From Sipunculus nudus (taxonomy: Eukaryota > Annelida > Sipuncula > Golfingiida > Sipunculidae), in contig CM049315.1 in the NCBI GenBank assembly GCA_026874595.1, positions 77,722,401 to 77,786,400 on the forward strand: 64,000 nucleotides of DNA, given 5' to 3'. How positions within the stretch are numbered: the first letter of the stretch is position 1; every line of letters begins with the position of its first letter. Under the pieces are notes generated by a model that ran no database searches, was not told the origin of the DNA, and saw only the letters and a program-made list of their open reading frames with translations. A program made the position numbers and the translations under genes. Positions 39,701 to 53,520 of the stretch are shown piece by piece.

Positions 39701-42700
39701 CTTAACCTCTACTCATACCGTAACCTCACCTCGTACCTTAACCTCTACTCATATCGTAACCTCACCTCGTACCTTAACCTCTACTCATACCGTAACCTCA
39801 CCTCGTACCTTAACCTCTACTCATACCATGGCCTCACCTCGTACCTTAACCTCTACTCATACCGTAACCTCACCTCGTACCTTAACCTCTACTCATACCG
39901 TAACATCACCTCGTACCTTAACCTCTACTCATACCGTAACCTCACCTCATACCTTTACCTCTACTTATACCATGACCTCACCTCGTACCTTAACCTCTAC
40001 TCATACAGTAACCTCACCTCGTACCTTAACCTCTACTTATTCCGTGAGATCACCTCATACCTTAACCTCTACTTATACCATGGCCTCACCTCGTACCTTA
40101 ACCTCTACTCATACCGTAACCTCACCTCGTACCTTAACCTCTACTCATACCGTAACCTCACCTCGTATCTTAACTTCTACTCAAACCCTGACCTCACCTC
40201 GTACCTTAACCTCTACTCATACCGTAACCCCACCTCGTACCTTAACCTCTACTCATACAGTTACCTCTCCTCGTACCTTAACCTCTACTTATACCGTGAG
40301 ATCACCTCGTACCTTAACCTCTACTCATACCGTCACCACACCTCGTACCTTAACCTCTACTCATACCGTAACCTCACCTCGTATCTTAACCTCTACTCAT
40401 ACCGTAACCTCACCTCGTACCTTAACCTCTACTCATACCGTAACCTCACCTCGTACCTTTATCTCTACTTATACCATGACCTCACCTCGTACCTTAACCT
40501 CTACTTATACCGTGACCTCACCTCGTACCTTAACCTCTACTCATACCGTAACCTCACCTCGTACCTTAACCTCTACTTATACCGTGAGATCAACTCATAC
40601 CTTAACCTCTACTTATACCATGGCCTCCCCTCGTACCTTAACCTCTACTCATACCGTAACCTCACCTCGTACCTTAACCTCTACGCATACCGTAACCTCG
40701 CCTCGTACCTTAACCTCTACTTATACCGTGAGATCACCTCGTACCTTAACTTCTACTCATACCGTCACCACACCTCGTACCTTAACCTCTACTCATACCG
40801 TAACCTCACCTCGTACCCTAACCTCTACTTATACCCTGAGATCACCTCGTACCTTAACCTCTACTCATACCGTCACCACACCTCGTACCTTAACCTCTAC
40901 TCATACCGGAACCTCAGCTCGTACCTTAACCTCTACTCATACCGTCACCACACCTCGTACCTTAACCTCTACTCATACCGTCACCACACCTCGTACCTTT
41001 ACCTCTACTCATACCGTAACCTCACCTCGTACCTTAACCTCTACTCATACCGTAACCTCACCTCGTACCTTAACCTCTACTCATACCGTAACCTCACCTC
41101 GTACCTTAACCTCTACTTATACCGTAACCTCACCTCGTACCTTAACCTCTACTTATACCATGACCTCACCTCATACCTTTACCTCTACTTATACCGTAAC
41201 CTCACCTCGTACCTTTACCTCTACTTATACCATGACCTCACCTCGTACATTAACCTCTACTCATACCGTGACCTCACCCCGTACCTTAACCTCTACTGAT
41301 ACCGTAACCTCACCTCGTACCTTAACCTCTACTTATACCATGACCTCACCTCGTACATTAACCTCTACTCATACCGTAACCTCACCTCGTACCTTTATCT
41401 CTACTTATACCATGACCTCACCTCGTACCTTAACCTCTACTTATACCGTGACCTCACCTCGTACCTTAACCTCTACTCATACCGTAACCTCACCTCGTAC
41501 CTTAACCTCTACTTATACCGTGAGATCAACTCATACCTTCACCTCTACTTATACCATGGCCTCCCCTCGTACCTTAACCTCTACTCATACCGTAACCTCA
41601 CCTCGTACCTTAACCTCTACTCATACCGTAACCTCGCCTCGTACCTTAACCTCTACTTATACCGTGAGATCACCTCGTACCTTAACTTCTACTCATACCG
41701 TCACCACACCTCGTACCTTAACCTCTACTCATACCGTAACCTCACCTCGTACCCTAACCTCTACTTATACCGTGAGATCACCTCGTACCTTAACCTCTAC
41801 TCATACCGTCACCACACCTCGTACCTTAACCTCTACTCATACCGGAACCTCAGCTCGTACCTTAACCTCTACTCATACCGTCACCACACCTCGTACCTTA
41901 ACCTCTACTCATTCCGTCACCACACCTCGTACCTTTACCTCTACTCATACCGTAACCTCACCTCGTACCTTAACCTCTACTCATACCGTAACCTCACCTC
42001 GTACCTTAACCTCTACTCATACCGTAACCTCACCTCGTACCTTAACCTCTACTTATACCGTAACCTCACCTCGTTCCTTAACCTCTACTTATACCGTGAG
42101 ATCACCTCGTTCCTTAACCTCTACTCATACCGTCACCACACCTCGTACCTTAACCTCTACTCATACCGGAACCTCAGCTCGTACCTTAACCTCTACTCAT
42201 ACCGTCACCACACCTCGTACCTTAACCTCTACTCATACCGTCACCACACCTCGTACCTTTACCTCTACTCATACCGTAACCTCACCTCGTACCTTAACCT
42301 CTACTCATACCGTAACCTCACCTCGTACCTTAACCTCCACTTATACCGTGACCTCACCTCGTACATTAACCTCTACTTATACCGTAACCTCACCTCGTAC
42401 CTTAACCTCTACTCATACCGTAACCTCACCTCGTACCTTAACCTCTACTCATATCGTAACCTCACCTCGTACCTTAACCTCTACTCATACCGTAACCTCA
42501 CCTCGTACCTTAACCTCTACTCATACCGTAACCTCACCTCGTACCTTAACCTCTAGTTATACCGTAACCTCACCTCGTACCTTAACCTCTACTCATACCG
42601 TGACCTCACCTCGTACCTTAACCTCTAGTTATACCGTAACCTCACCTCGTACCTTAACCTCTACTCATACCGTAACCTCACCTCGTACCTTAACCTCTAC

Positions 42701-45700
42701 TCATACCATGGCCTCACCTCGTACCTTAACCTCTACTCATACCGTAACCTCACCTCGTACCTTAACCTCTACTCATACCGTAACCTCACCTCGTACCTTA
42801 ACCTCTACTTATACCGTAACCTCACCTCGTACCTTAACCTCTACTCATACCGTAACCTCACCTCGTACCTTAACCTCTACTCATATCGTAACCTCACCTC
42901 GTACCTTAACCTCTACTCATACCGTAACCTCACCTCGTACCTTAACCTCTACTCATACCATGGCCTCACCTCGTACCTTAACCTCTACTCATACCGTAAC
43001 CTCACCTCGTACCTTAACCTCTACTCATACCGTAACCTCACCTCGTACCTTAACCTCTACTCATACCGTCCCCACACCTCGTACCTTAACCTCTACTCAT
43101 ACCATGGCCTCACCTCGTACCTTAACCTCTACTCGTACCGTAACCTCACCTCGTACCTTAACCTCTACTCATACCGTAACCTCACCTCGTACCTTAACCT
43201 CTACTTTTACCGTAACCTCACCTCGTACCTTAACCTCTACTCATACCGTGACCTCACCTCGTACCTTAACCTCTACTTGTTCCGTGACCTCACCTCGTAC
43301 CTTAACCTCTACTCATACCCTGACCTCACCTGGTACCTTAACCTCTACTCGTACCGTGACCTCACCTCGTACCTTAACCACTACTCATACCATGACCTCA
43401 CCTCGTACCTTAACCTCTACTCATACCGTGATCTCTTCTCGTACCTTAACCTCTACTTATACCATGACCACACCTCTTACCTTAACCTCTACTTATACCG
43501 TGACCTCACCTCGTACCTTAACCTCTACTTATACCATGACCTCACCTCGTACCTTAACCTCTACTCATACCGTAACCTAACCTCGTACCTTAACCTCTAC
43601 TCATACCGTAACCTCACCTCGTACCTTAACCTCTACTTATACCGTGAGATCAACTCATACCTTAACCTCTACTTATACCATGGCCTCCCCTCGTACCTTA
43701 ACCTCTACTCATACCGTAACCTCACCTCGTACCTTAACCTCTACGCATACCGTAACCTCGCCTCGTACCTTAACCTCTACTTATACCGTGAGATCACCTC
43801 GTACCTTAACTTCTACTCATACCGTCACCACACCTCGTACCTTAACCTCTACTCATACCGTAACCTCACCTCGTACCCTAACCTCTACTTATACCCTGAG
43901 ATCACCTCGTACCTTAACCTCTACTCATACCGGAACCTCACCTCGTACCTTAACCTCTACTCATACCGTCACCACACCTCGTACCTTAACCTCTACTCAT
44001 ACCGTCACCACACCTCGTACCTTTACCTCTACTCATACCGTAACCTCACCTCGTACCTTAACCTCTACTCATACCGTAACCTCACCTCGTACCTTAACCT
44101 CTACTCATACCGTAACCTCACCTCGTACCTTAACCTCTACTTATACCGTAACCTCACCTCGTACCTTAACCTCTACTTATACCATGACCTCACCTCATAC
44201 CTTTACCTCTACTTATACCGTAACCTCACCTCGTACCTTTACCTCTACTTATACCATGACCTCACCTCGTACATTAACCTCTACTCATACCGTGACCTCA
44301 CCCCGTACCTTAACCTCTACTGATACCGTAACCTCACCTCGTACCTTAACCTCTACTTATACCATGACCTCACCTCGTACATTAACCTCTACTCATACCG
44401 TAACCTCACCTCGTACCTTTATCTCTACTTATACCATGACCTCACCTCGTACCTTAACCTCTACTTATACCGTGACCTCACCTCGTACCTTAACCTCTAC
44501 TCATACCGTAACCTCACCTCGTACCTTAACCTCTACTTATACCGTGAGATCAACTCATACCTTCACCTCTACTTATACCATGGCCTCCCCTCGTACCTTA
44601 ACCTCTACTCATACCGTAACCTCACCTCGTACCTTAACCTCTACTCATACCGTAACCTCGCCTCGTACCTTAACCTCTACTTATACCGTGAGATCACCTC
44701 GTACCTTAACTTCTACTCATACCGTCACCACACCTCGTACCTTAACCTCTACTCATACCGTAACCTCACCTCGTACCCTAACCTCTACTTATACCGTGAG
44801 ATCACCTCGTACCTTAACCTCTACTCATACCGTCACCACACCTCGTACCTTAACCTCTACTCATACCGGAACCTCAGCTCGTACCTTAACCTCTACTCAT
44901 ACCGTCACCACACCTCGTACCTTAACCTCTACTCATTCCGTCACCACACCTCGTACCTTTACCTCTACTCATACCGTAACCTCACCTCGTACCTTAACCT
45001 CTACTCATACCGTAACCTCACCTCGTACCTTAACCTCTACTCATACCGTAACCTCACCTCGTACCTTAACCTCTACTTATACCGTAACCTCACCTCGTTC
45101 CTTAACCTCTACTTATACCGTGAGATCACCTCGTTCCTTAACCTCTACTCATACCGTCACCACACCTCGTACCTTAACCTCTACTCATACCGGAACCTCA
45201 GCTCGTACCTTAACCTCTACCCATACCGTCACCACACCTCGTACCTTAACCTCTACTCATACCGTCACCACACCTCGTACCTTTACCTCTACTCATACCG
45301 TAACCTCACCTCGTACCTTAACCTCTACTCATACCGTAACCTCACCTCGTACCTTAACCTCCACTTATACCGTGACCTCACCTCGTACATTAACCTCTAC
45401 TTATACCGTAACCTCACCTCGTACCTTAACCTCTACTCATACCGTAACCTCACCTCGTACCTTAACCTCTACTCATATCGTAACCTCACCTCGTACCTTA
45501 ACCTCTACTCATACCGTAACCTCACCTCGTACCTTAACCTCTACTCATACCGTAACCTCACCTCGTACCTTAACCTCTAGTTATACCGTAACCTCACCTC
45601 GTACCTTAACCTCTACTCATACCGTGACCTCACCTCGTACCTTAACCTCTAGTTATACCGTAACCTCACCTCGTACCTTAACCTCTACTCATACCGTAAC

Positions 45701-48700
45701 CTCACCTCGTACCTTAACCTCTACTCATACCATGGCCTCACCTCGTACCTTAACCTCTACTCATACCGTAACCTCACCTCGTACCTTAACCTCTACTCAT
45801 ACCGTAACCTCACCTCGTACCTTAACCTCTACTTATACCGTAACCTCACCTCGTACCTTAACCTCTACTCATACCGTAACCTCACCTCGTACCTTAACCT
45901 CTACTCATATCGTAACCTCACCTCGTACCTTAACCTCTACTCATACCGTAACCTCACCTCGTACCTTAACCTCTACTCATACCGTGACCTCACCTCGTAC
46001 CTTAACCTCTACTTGTTCCGTGACCTCACCTCGTACCTTAACCTCTACTCATACCCTGACCTCACCTGGTACCTTAACCTCTACTCGTACCGTGACCTCA
46101 CCTAGTACCTTAACCACTACTCATACCATGACCTCACCTCGTACCTTAACCTCTACTCATACCGTGACCTCACCTCGTACCTTAACCTCTACTTATACCA
46201 TGACCACACCTCTTACCTTAACCTCTACTTATACCGTGACCTCACCTCGTACCTTAACCTCTACTTATACCATGACCTCACCTCGTACCTTAACCTCTAC
46301 TCATACCGTAACCTAACCTCGTACCTTAACCTCTACTTATACCGTGACCTCACCTCGTACCTTAACCTCTACTCATACCGTGAGCTCACCTCGTACCTTA
46401 ACCTCTACTTGTTCCGTGACCTCACCTCGTACCTTAACCTCTACTCATACCCTGACCTCACCTGGTACCTTAACCTCTACTCGTACCGTGACCTCACCTC
46501 GTACCTTAACCTCTACTTATACCGTGACCTCACCTCGTACCTTAACCTCTACTTTTACCGTGACCTCACTTCGTACCTTAACCTCTACTCAAACCGTGAG
46601 CTCACCTCGTACCTTAACCTCTACTTGTTCCGTGACCTCACCTCGTACCTTAACCTCTACTCATACCCTGACCTAACCTCGTACCTTAACCTCTACTTAT
46701 ACCGTAATCTCACCTCGTACCTTAACCTCTACTCATACCGTAACCTCACCTCGTACTTTAACCTCTACTTATACCGTAACCTCACCTCGTACCTTAACCT
46801 CTACTCATACCGTAACCTCACCTCATACCTTTACCTCTACTTATACCATGACCTCACCTCGTACCTTAACCTCTACTCATACAGTAACCTCACCTCGTAC
46901 CTTAACCTCTACTTATTCCGTGAGATCACCTCATACCTTAACCTCTACTTATACCATGGCCTCACCTCGTACCTTAACCTCTACTCATACCGTAACCTCA
47001 CCTCGTACCTTAACCTCTACTCATACCGTAACCTCACCTCGTATCTTAACTTCTACTCATACCCTGACCTCACCTCGTACCTTAACCTCTACTCATACCG
47101 TAACCCCACCTCGTACCTTAACCTCTACTCATACAGTTACCTCTCCTCGTACCTTAACCTCTACTTATACCGTGAGATCACCTCGTACCTTAACCTCTAC
47201 TCATACCGTCACCACACCTCGTACCTTAACCTCTACTCATACCGTAACCTCACCTCGTATCTTAACCTCTACTCATACCGTAACCTCACCTCGTACCTTA
47301 ACCTCTACTCATACCGTAACCTCACCTCGTACCTTTATCTCTACTTATACCATGACCTCACCTCGTACCTTAACCTCTACTTATACCGTGACCTCACCTC
47401 GTACCTTAACCTCTACTCATACCGTAACCTCACCTCGTACCTTAACCTCTACTTATACCGTGAGATCAACTCATACCTTAACCTCTACTTATACCATGGC
47501 CTCCCCTCGTACCTTAACCTCTACTCATACCGTAACCTCACCTCGTACCTTAACCTCTACTCATACCGTCACCACACCTCGTACCTTAACCTCTACTCAT
47601 ACCGGAACCTCAGCTCGTACCTTAACCTCTACTCATACCGTCACCACACCTCGTACCTTAACCTCTACTCATACCGTCACCACACCTCGTACCTTTACCT
47701 CTACTCATACCGTAACCTCACCTCGTACCTTAACCTCTACTCATACCGTAACCTCACCTCGTACCTTAACCTCTACTCATACCGTAACCTCACCTCGTAC
47801 CTTAACCTCTACTTATACCGTAACCTCACCTCGTACCTTAACCTCTACTTATACCATGACCTCACCTCATACCTTTACCTCTACTTATACCGTAACCTCA
47901 CCTCGTACCTTTACCTCTAATTATACCATGACCTCACCTCGTACATTAACCTCTACTCATACCGTGACCTCACCCCGTACCTTAACCTCTACTGATACCG
48001 TAACCTCACCTCGTACCTTAACCTCTACTTATACCATGACCTCACCTCGTACATTAACCTCTACTCATACCGTAACCTCACCTCGTACCTTTATCTCTAC
48101 TTATACCATGACCTCACCTCGTACCTTAACCTCTACTTATACCGTGACCTCACCTCGTACCTTAACCTCTACTCATACCGTAACCTCACCTCGTACCTTA
48201 ACCTCTACTTATACCGTGAGATCAACTCATACCTTCACCTCTACTTATACCATGGCCTCCCCTCGTACCTTAACCTCTACTCATACCGTAACCTCACCTC
48301 GTACCTTAACCTCTACTCATACCGTAACCTCGCCTCGTACCTTAACCTCTACTTATACCGTGAGATCACCTCGTACCTTAACTTCTACTCATACCGTCAC
48401 CACACCTCGTACCTTAACCTCTACTCATACCGTAACCTCACCTCGTACCCTAACCTCTACTTATACCGTGAGATCACCTCGTACCTTAACCTCTACTCAT
48501 ACCGTCACCACACCTCGTACCTTAACCTCTACTCATACCGGAACCTCAGCTCGTACCTTAACCTCTACTCATACCGTCACCACACCTCGTACCTTAACCT
48601 CTACTCATACCGTCACCACACCTCGTACCTTTACCTCTACTCATACCGTAACCTCACCTCGTACCTTAACCTCTACTCATACCGTAACCTCACCTCGTAC

Positions 48701-49700
48701 CTTAACCTCTACTCATACCGTAACCTCACCTCGTACCTTAACCTCTACTTATACCGTAACCTCACCTCGTTCCTTAACCTCTACTTATACCGTGAGATCA
48801 CCTCGTTCCTTAACCTCTACTCATACCGTCACCACACCTCGTACCTTAACCTCTACTCATACCGGAACCTCAGCTCGTACCTTAACCTCTACTCATACCG
48901 TCACCACACCTCGTACCTTAACCTCTACTCATACCGTCACCACACCTCGTACCTTTACCTCTACTCATACCGTAACCTCACCTCGTACCTTAACCTCTAC
49001 TCATACCGTAACCTCACCTCGTACCTTAACCTCCACTTATACCGTGACCTCACCTCGTACATTAACCTCTACTTATACCGTAACCTCACCTCGTACCTTA
49101 ACCTCTACTCATACCGTAACCTCACCTCGTACCTTAACCTCTACTCATATCGTAACCTCACCTCGTACCTTAACCTCTACTCATACCGTAACCTCACCTC
49201 GTACCTTAACCTCTACTCATACCGTAACCTCACCTCGTACCTTAACCTCTAGTTATACCGTAACCTCACCTCGTACCTTAACCTCTACTCATACCGTGAC
49301 CTCACCTCGTACCTTAACCTCTAGTTATACCGTAACCTCACCTCGTACCTTAACCTCTACTCATACCGTAACCTCACCTCGTACCTTAACCTCTACTCAT
49401 ACCATGGCCTCACCTCGTACCTTAACCTCTACTCATACCGTAACCTCACCTCGTACCTTAACCTCTACTTGTTCCGTGACCTCACCTCGTACCTTAACCT
49501 CTACTTATACCGTAACCTCACCTCGTACCTTAACCTCTACTCATACCGTAACCTCACCTCGTACCTTAACCTCTACTCATATCGTAACCTCACCTCGTAC
49601 CTTAACCTCTACTCATACCATGACCTCACCTCGTACCTTAACCTCTACTCATACCGTGACCTCACCTCGTACCTTAACCTCTACTCATACCGTAACCTCA
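36800..49700. repeat. 3.1-kb higher-order repeat of array B, four copies (two nearly identical)
   Basis: TATTCCGTGAGATCA occurs at 36,908, 40,040 and 46,916. GTGAGATCAACTCATACCTT occurs at 37,454, 40,586, 43,646 and 47,462. The CATACCTTCACC version of that block occurs at 38,390, 41,522, 44,546 and 48,218. The first two copies are exactly 3,132 bp (87 units) apart at all three markers, and their unit order matches over the whole block. The third and fourth copies have unit gains or losses. A CGTAACCTAACCTCG marker recurs at 43,576, 46,312 and 50,272. Confidence 0.85.
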
Positions 49701-51785
49701 CCTCGTACCTTAACCTCTACTCATACCGTAACCTCACCTCGTACTTTAACCTCTACTCATACCGTCCCCACACCTCGTACCTTAACCTCTACTCATACCA
49801 TGGCCTCACCTCGTACCTTAACCTCTACTCGTACCGTAACCTCACCTCGTACCTTAACCTCTACTCATACCGTAACCTCACCTCGTACCTTAACCTCTAC
49901 TTTTACCGTAACCTCACCTCGTACCTTAACCTCTACTCATACCGTGACCTCACCTCGTACCTTAACCTCTATTTGTTCCGTGACCTCACCTCGTACCTTA
50001 ACCTCTACTCATACCCTGACCTCACCTGGTACCTTAACCTCTACTCGTACCGTGACCTCACCTCGTACCTTAACCTCTACTCATACCATGACCTCACCTC
50101 GTACCTTAACCTCTACTCATACCGTGACCTCACCTCGTACCTTAACCTCTACTTATACCATGACCACACCTCGTACCTTAACCTCTACTTATACCGTGAC
50201 CTCACCTCGTACCTTAACCTCTACTTATACCATGACCTCACCTCGTACCTTAACCTCTACTCATACCGTAACCTAACCTCGTACCTTAACCTCTACTTAT
50301 ACCGTGACCTCACCTCGTACCTTAACCTCTACTCATACCGTGAGCTCACCTCGTTCCTTAACCTCTACTTGTTCCGTGACCTCACCTCGTACCTTAACCT
50401 CTACTCATACCCTGACCTCACCTGGTACCTTAACCTCTACTCGTACCGTGACCTCACCTCGTACCTTAACCTCTACTTATACCGTGACCTCACCTCGTAC
50501 CTTAACCTCTACTTTTACCGTGACCTCACTTCGTACCTTAACCTCTACTCAAACCGTGAGCTCACCTCGTACCTTAACCTCTACTTGTTCCGTGACCTCA
50601 CCTCGTACCTTAACCTCTACTCATACCCTGACCTCACCTGGTACCTTAACCTCTACTCGTACCGTGACCTCACCTCGTACCTTAACCTCTACTTATACCG
50701 TGACCTCACCTCGTACCTTAACCTCTACTCATACCGTGAGCTCACCTCGTACCTTAACCTCTACTTGTTCCGTGACCTCACCTCGTACCTTAACCTCTAC
50801 TCATACCCTGACCTCACCTGGTACCTTAACCTCTACTCGTACCGTGACCTCACCTCGTACCTTAACCTCTACTCATACCATGACCTCACCTCGTACCTTA
50901 ACCTCTACTCATACCGTGACCTCACCTCGTACCTTAACCTCTACTTATACCATGACCACACCTCGTACCTTAACCTCTACTTATACCGTGACCTCACCTC
51001 CTACCTTATTCCTACTTATACCATGACCTCACCTCGTACCTTAACCTCTACTTTTACCGTAACTTACCTCGTACCTTAACCTCTACTTATACCGTGACCT
51101 CACCTCGTACCTTAACCTCTACTCATACCTTGAGCTCACCTCGTACCTTAACCTCTACTTGTTCCGTGACCTCACCTCGTACCTTAACCTCTACTCATAC
51201 CCTGACCTCACCTGGTACCTTAACCTCTACTCGTACCGTGACCTCACCTCGTACCTTAACCTCTACTCATACCATGACCTCACCTTGTACCTTAACCTCT
51301 ACTTATACCATGACCTCACCTCGTACCTTAACCTCTACTCATACCGTAACCTCACCTCGTACCTTAACCTCTACTCATACCGTAACCTCACCTCGTACCT
51401 TAACCTCTACTCATACCGTGACCTCACCTCGTACCTTAACCTCTACTCATACCGTGACCTCACCTCGTACCTTAACCTCTACTCATACCGTGACCTCACC
51501 TCGTACCTTAACCTCTACTCATACCGTGACCTCACCTCGTACCTTAACCTCTACTCATACCGTAACCTCACCTCGTACCTTTACCTCTACTCATACCGTA
51601 ACCTCACCTCGTACCTTAACCTCTACTCATACCGTGACCTCACCTCGTACCTTAACCTCTACTCATACCGTGACCTCACCTTGTACCTTAACCTCCACTT
51701 ATAACGTGACCTCACCTCGTACCTTAACCTCTACTCATACCATAACCTCACCTCGTACCTTAACCTCTACTCATACTGTAACCTG

Positions 51786-52049
51786 AACTGATACCGGATC
51801 CTCAAGCAAGGGACTCGAGATTTAGAAATAGAAAACAAACATACACTTTTATTAAGAAAAGTGCAGTTCGAGAGCAGGTGATATGTCAAAGTCTTTCTGA
51901 TCCACCATCGTCAACAGGTACATGTTGATATAAAACCAGTCCGGAACAGGCGCGGATCCAAGATTTATTCCCAGAAGGTTCAGAAGAATACTGCCCCCCC
52001 CCCTTCCCCCGGATCCGGGCTAACCATAAACAACCTAATTAGCTCCGCT
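51786..52049. other. Right flank of array B, no gene seen
   Basis: This is unique-looking sequence with a short C-rich run near 51,994-52,012. No ORF of note is present. Confidence 0.55.
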
Positions 52050-53520
52050 GACTATAAGTCATCTGAGCTATAGTCGTGGTCCATTGTCCGTCGTCCGTCC
52101 GTCCGTCCGTCCGTAAGACTGGCACGTTTCGACACCATTGGACCTACGAATCTGAAATTTGCCATACAGTTAGATGTTCCAAAAATCTCCTACCATACCG
52201 AAAATTGGGTCAATAGGACTTCGTTCCTTTGAGATATTAAGGAAAAACCTCAATTTTTTATTAGAAATCTATTTTCACACTTCAGGACTGCCTAATATCA
52301 AAACCACTCATCTGGTTTTCTTCATATTTACCATAAATATTTCTCTATATAGTTCCTATGTACATGCCAGAAATTAAATCAGTATTATTTAATTTTAAAA
52401 AGTTATTGGCCCAAACATAATGGACTTTGTAAAAAAATCAGGAAAGATATTTGGTCCCTTAAGACCAAAAGTGTGAAAGGTAGGGATTTTTTTTCAGTAT
52501 GTAACTTTAATTGATCAAAATTTAATTGTTTACCAAAAATTATATCAAAATCTGTTAAATTTATTTAAATATTGGCAAAAATATAAAATTGGTACCTTAA
52601 ATTTTGCCCAAGTTTGACAATGGCACGTTTTTTTCTGTAAGTACTGTGGATTTAATTTTCACAGCATGTTTTGTTAGCATTTTGTCTGTTAACACCAAAA
52701 ATTTGAAACCAGTTGATCAAAAACTGTAGATTTTATTCGAGTTTTCAAGCACCATGTCACATTATTTACATCAAGCTAGTGTTATGCAGTTTGCTAGAGC
52801 TCAGCTCCCCAGCTTCAGCTCTCCGTTCCTAAAATTTGGCATACAGTTAGATGTTTCCAAAATACCCTACCATGCCAAGAATTTGGTCACTAAGACTTAA
52901 TTCCTTTTAGATATTAATGAAAAACTTCATTTTTCCATTAAAAACTCATTGTTACAATTACAGACTGCCTAATATCAAAACCACTGATCTGACTTTGATC
53001 ATATATAATATACATATTTTTCTATACATTCGCTATGCACATGCTAGAAATGATGTCAGTATTGGGCAATTGTTATGGGCCCAAACATAATGCACTTTTT
53101 AAAAAATCAAGAAATATATTTACTCCCTTAACAAGAGGATTGCTGAAGCTAGAGATTTTTGTCAGGGATGTAACATTATTTAATCAAGATTCAATTGAAT
53201 ACCATAAATTAGTTCTGAATTTTTCAAATTTTATAAGTTATTAGTATAAATATAAAATTAGTACGTTAATTTTGCAAAACTTTGACCATGGCACGTTTGT
53301 TTCCTAAGAGCACTGTTGATATAATTTTCATATCATGCACACATAAGGATTTCATCTTTGTAGTTTAGAAAGCTGAAAGAAATTGGCCAAATATTGTAGC
53401 TTTTATTAATGTTTATATGAGACCATGTCAGACCCAGGCTTAATCCAGCCCCTCTTCAGTCACCTGTATGCTGACCTTGTTGACCTTTCATCAGATTATG
53501 CATGCTTGAGCGAAGCATAC
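52050..53520 (+). repeat. Diverged tandem duplication, probable Helitron-like bivalve repeat
   Basis: It starts near CTGAGCTATAGTCGTGGTCC, followed by a GTCC microsatellite at about 52,085-52,115. Two diverged direct copies follow about 675 bp apart: CATACAGTTAGATGTT at 52,163 and 52,840, CTGCCTAATATCAAAACCAC in both, and GGCCCAAACATAATG at 52,408 and 53,078. Near the end is a hairpin ATGCTT-GAGCG-AAGCAT at about 53,499. The GTCC start and terminal hairpin suggest the same broad class as the 18.8-20.2 kb element. The exact ends are uncertain. Confidence 0.5.

Larger units (their letters stand above)
26780..51785. repeat. Array B: 36-bp minisatellite, about 695 units, with nested higher-order repeats
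   Basis: The common unit on the + strand joins ACCTTAACCTCTACTCATAC and CGTGACCTCACCTCGT, 36 bp in all: 15 C, 3 G, 8 A and 10 T. Period integrity is exceptional: marker distances are exact multiples of 36 over 25 kb. Two of three + frames are stop-free in the consensus (one reads TLTSTHTVTSPR) and all minus frames contain stops. Common variants are CAT/TAT or TAC, CCGTG/CCATG or CCGTA, and TCGT/TCAT. Both edges show decayed units (TATACTGTGACC at about 26,790; CATACTGTAACCTGAAC at about 51,772). I see no promoter, signal peptide or splice context, so this is annotated as satellite-type DNA. Confidence 0.97.

Noticed and set aside
43277-51704. Second-frame ORFs in array B (LTSYLNLYSYRD repeats)
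   Set aside because: These are shadows of the same 36-bp unit; the frame is open by composition only.
26780-51785. CRISPR-like regular direct repeats
   Set aside because: There are no unique spacers between repeats, no cas genes, and the context is eukaryotic.
26780-51785. Telomere-like TAACCT words in array B
   Set aside because: They are part of a longer 36-bp unit and do not form TTAGGG or TTAGG runs.
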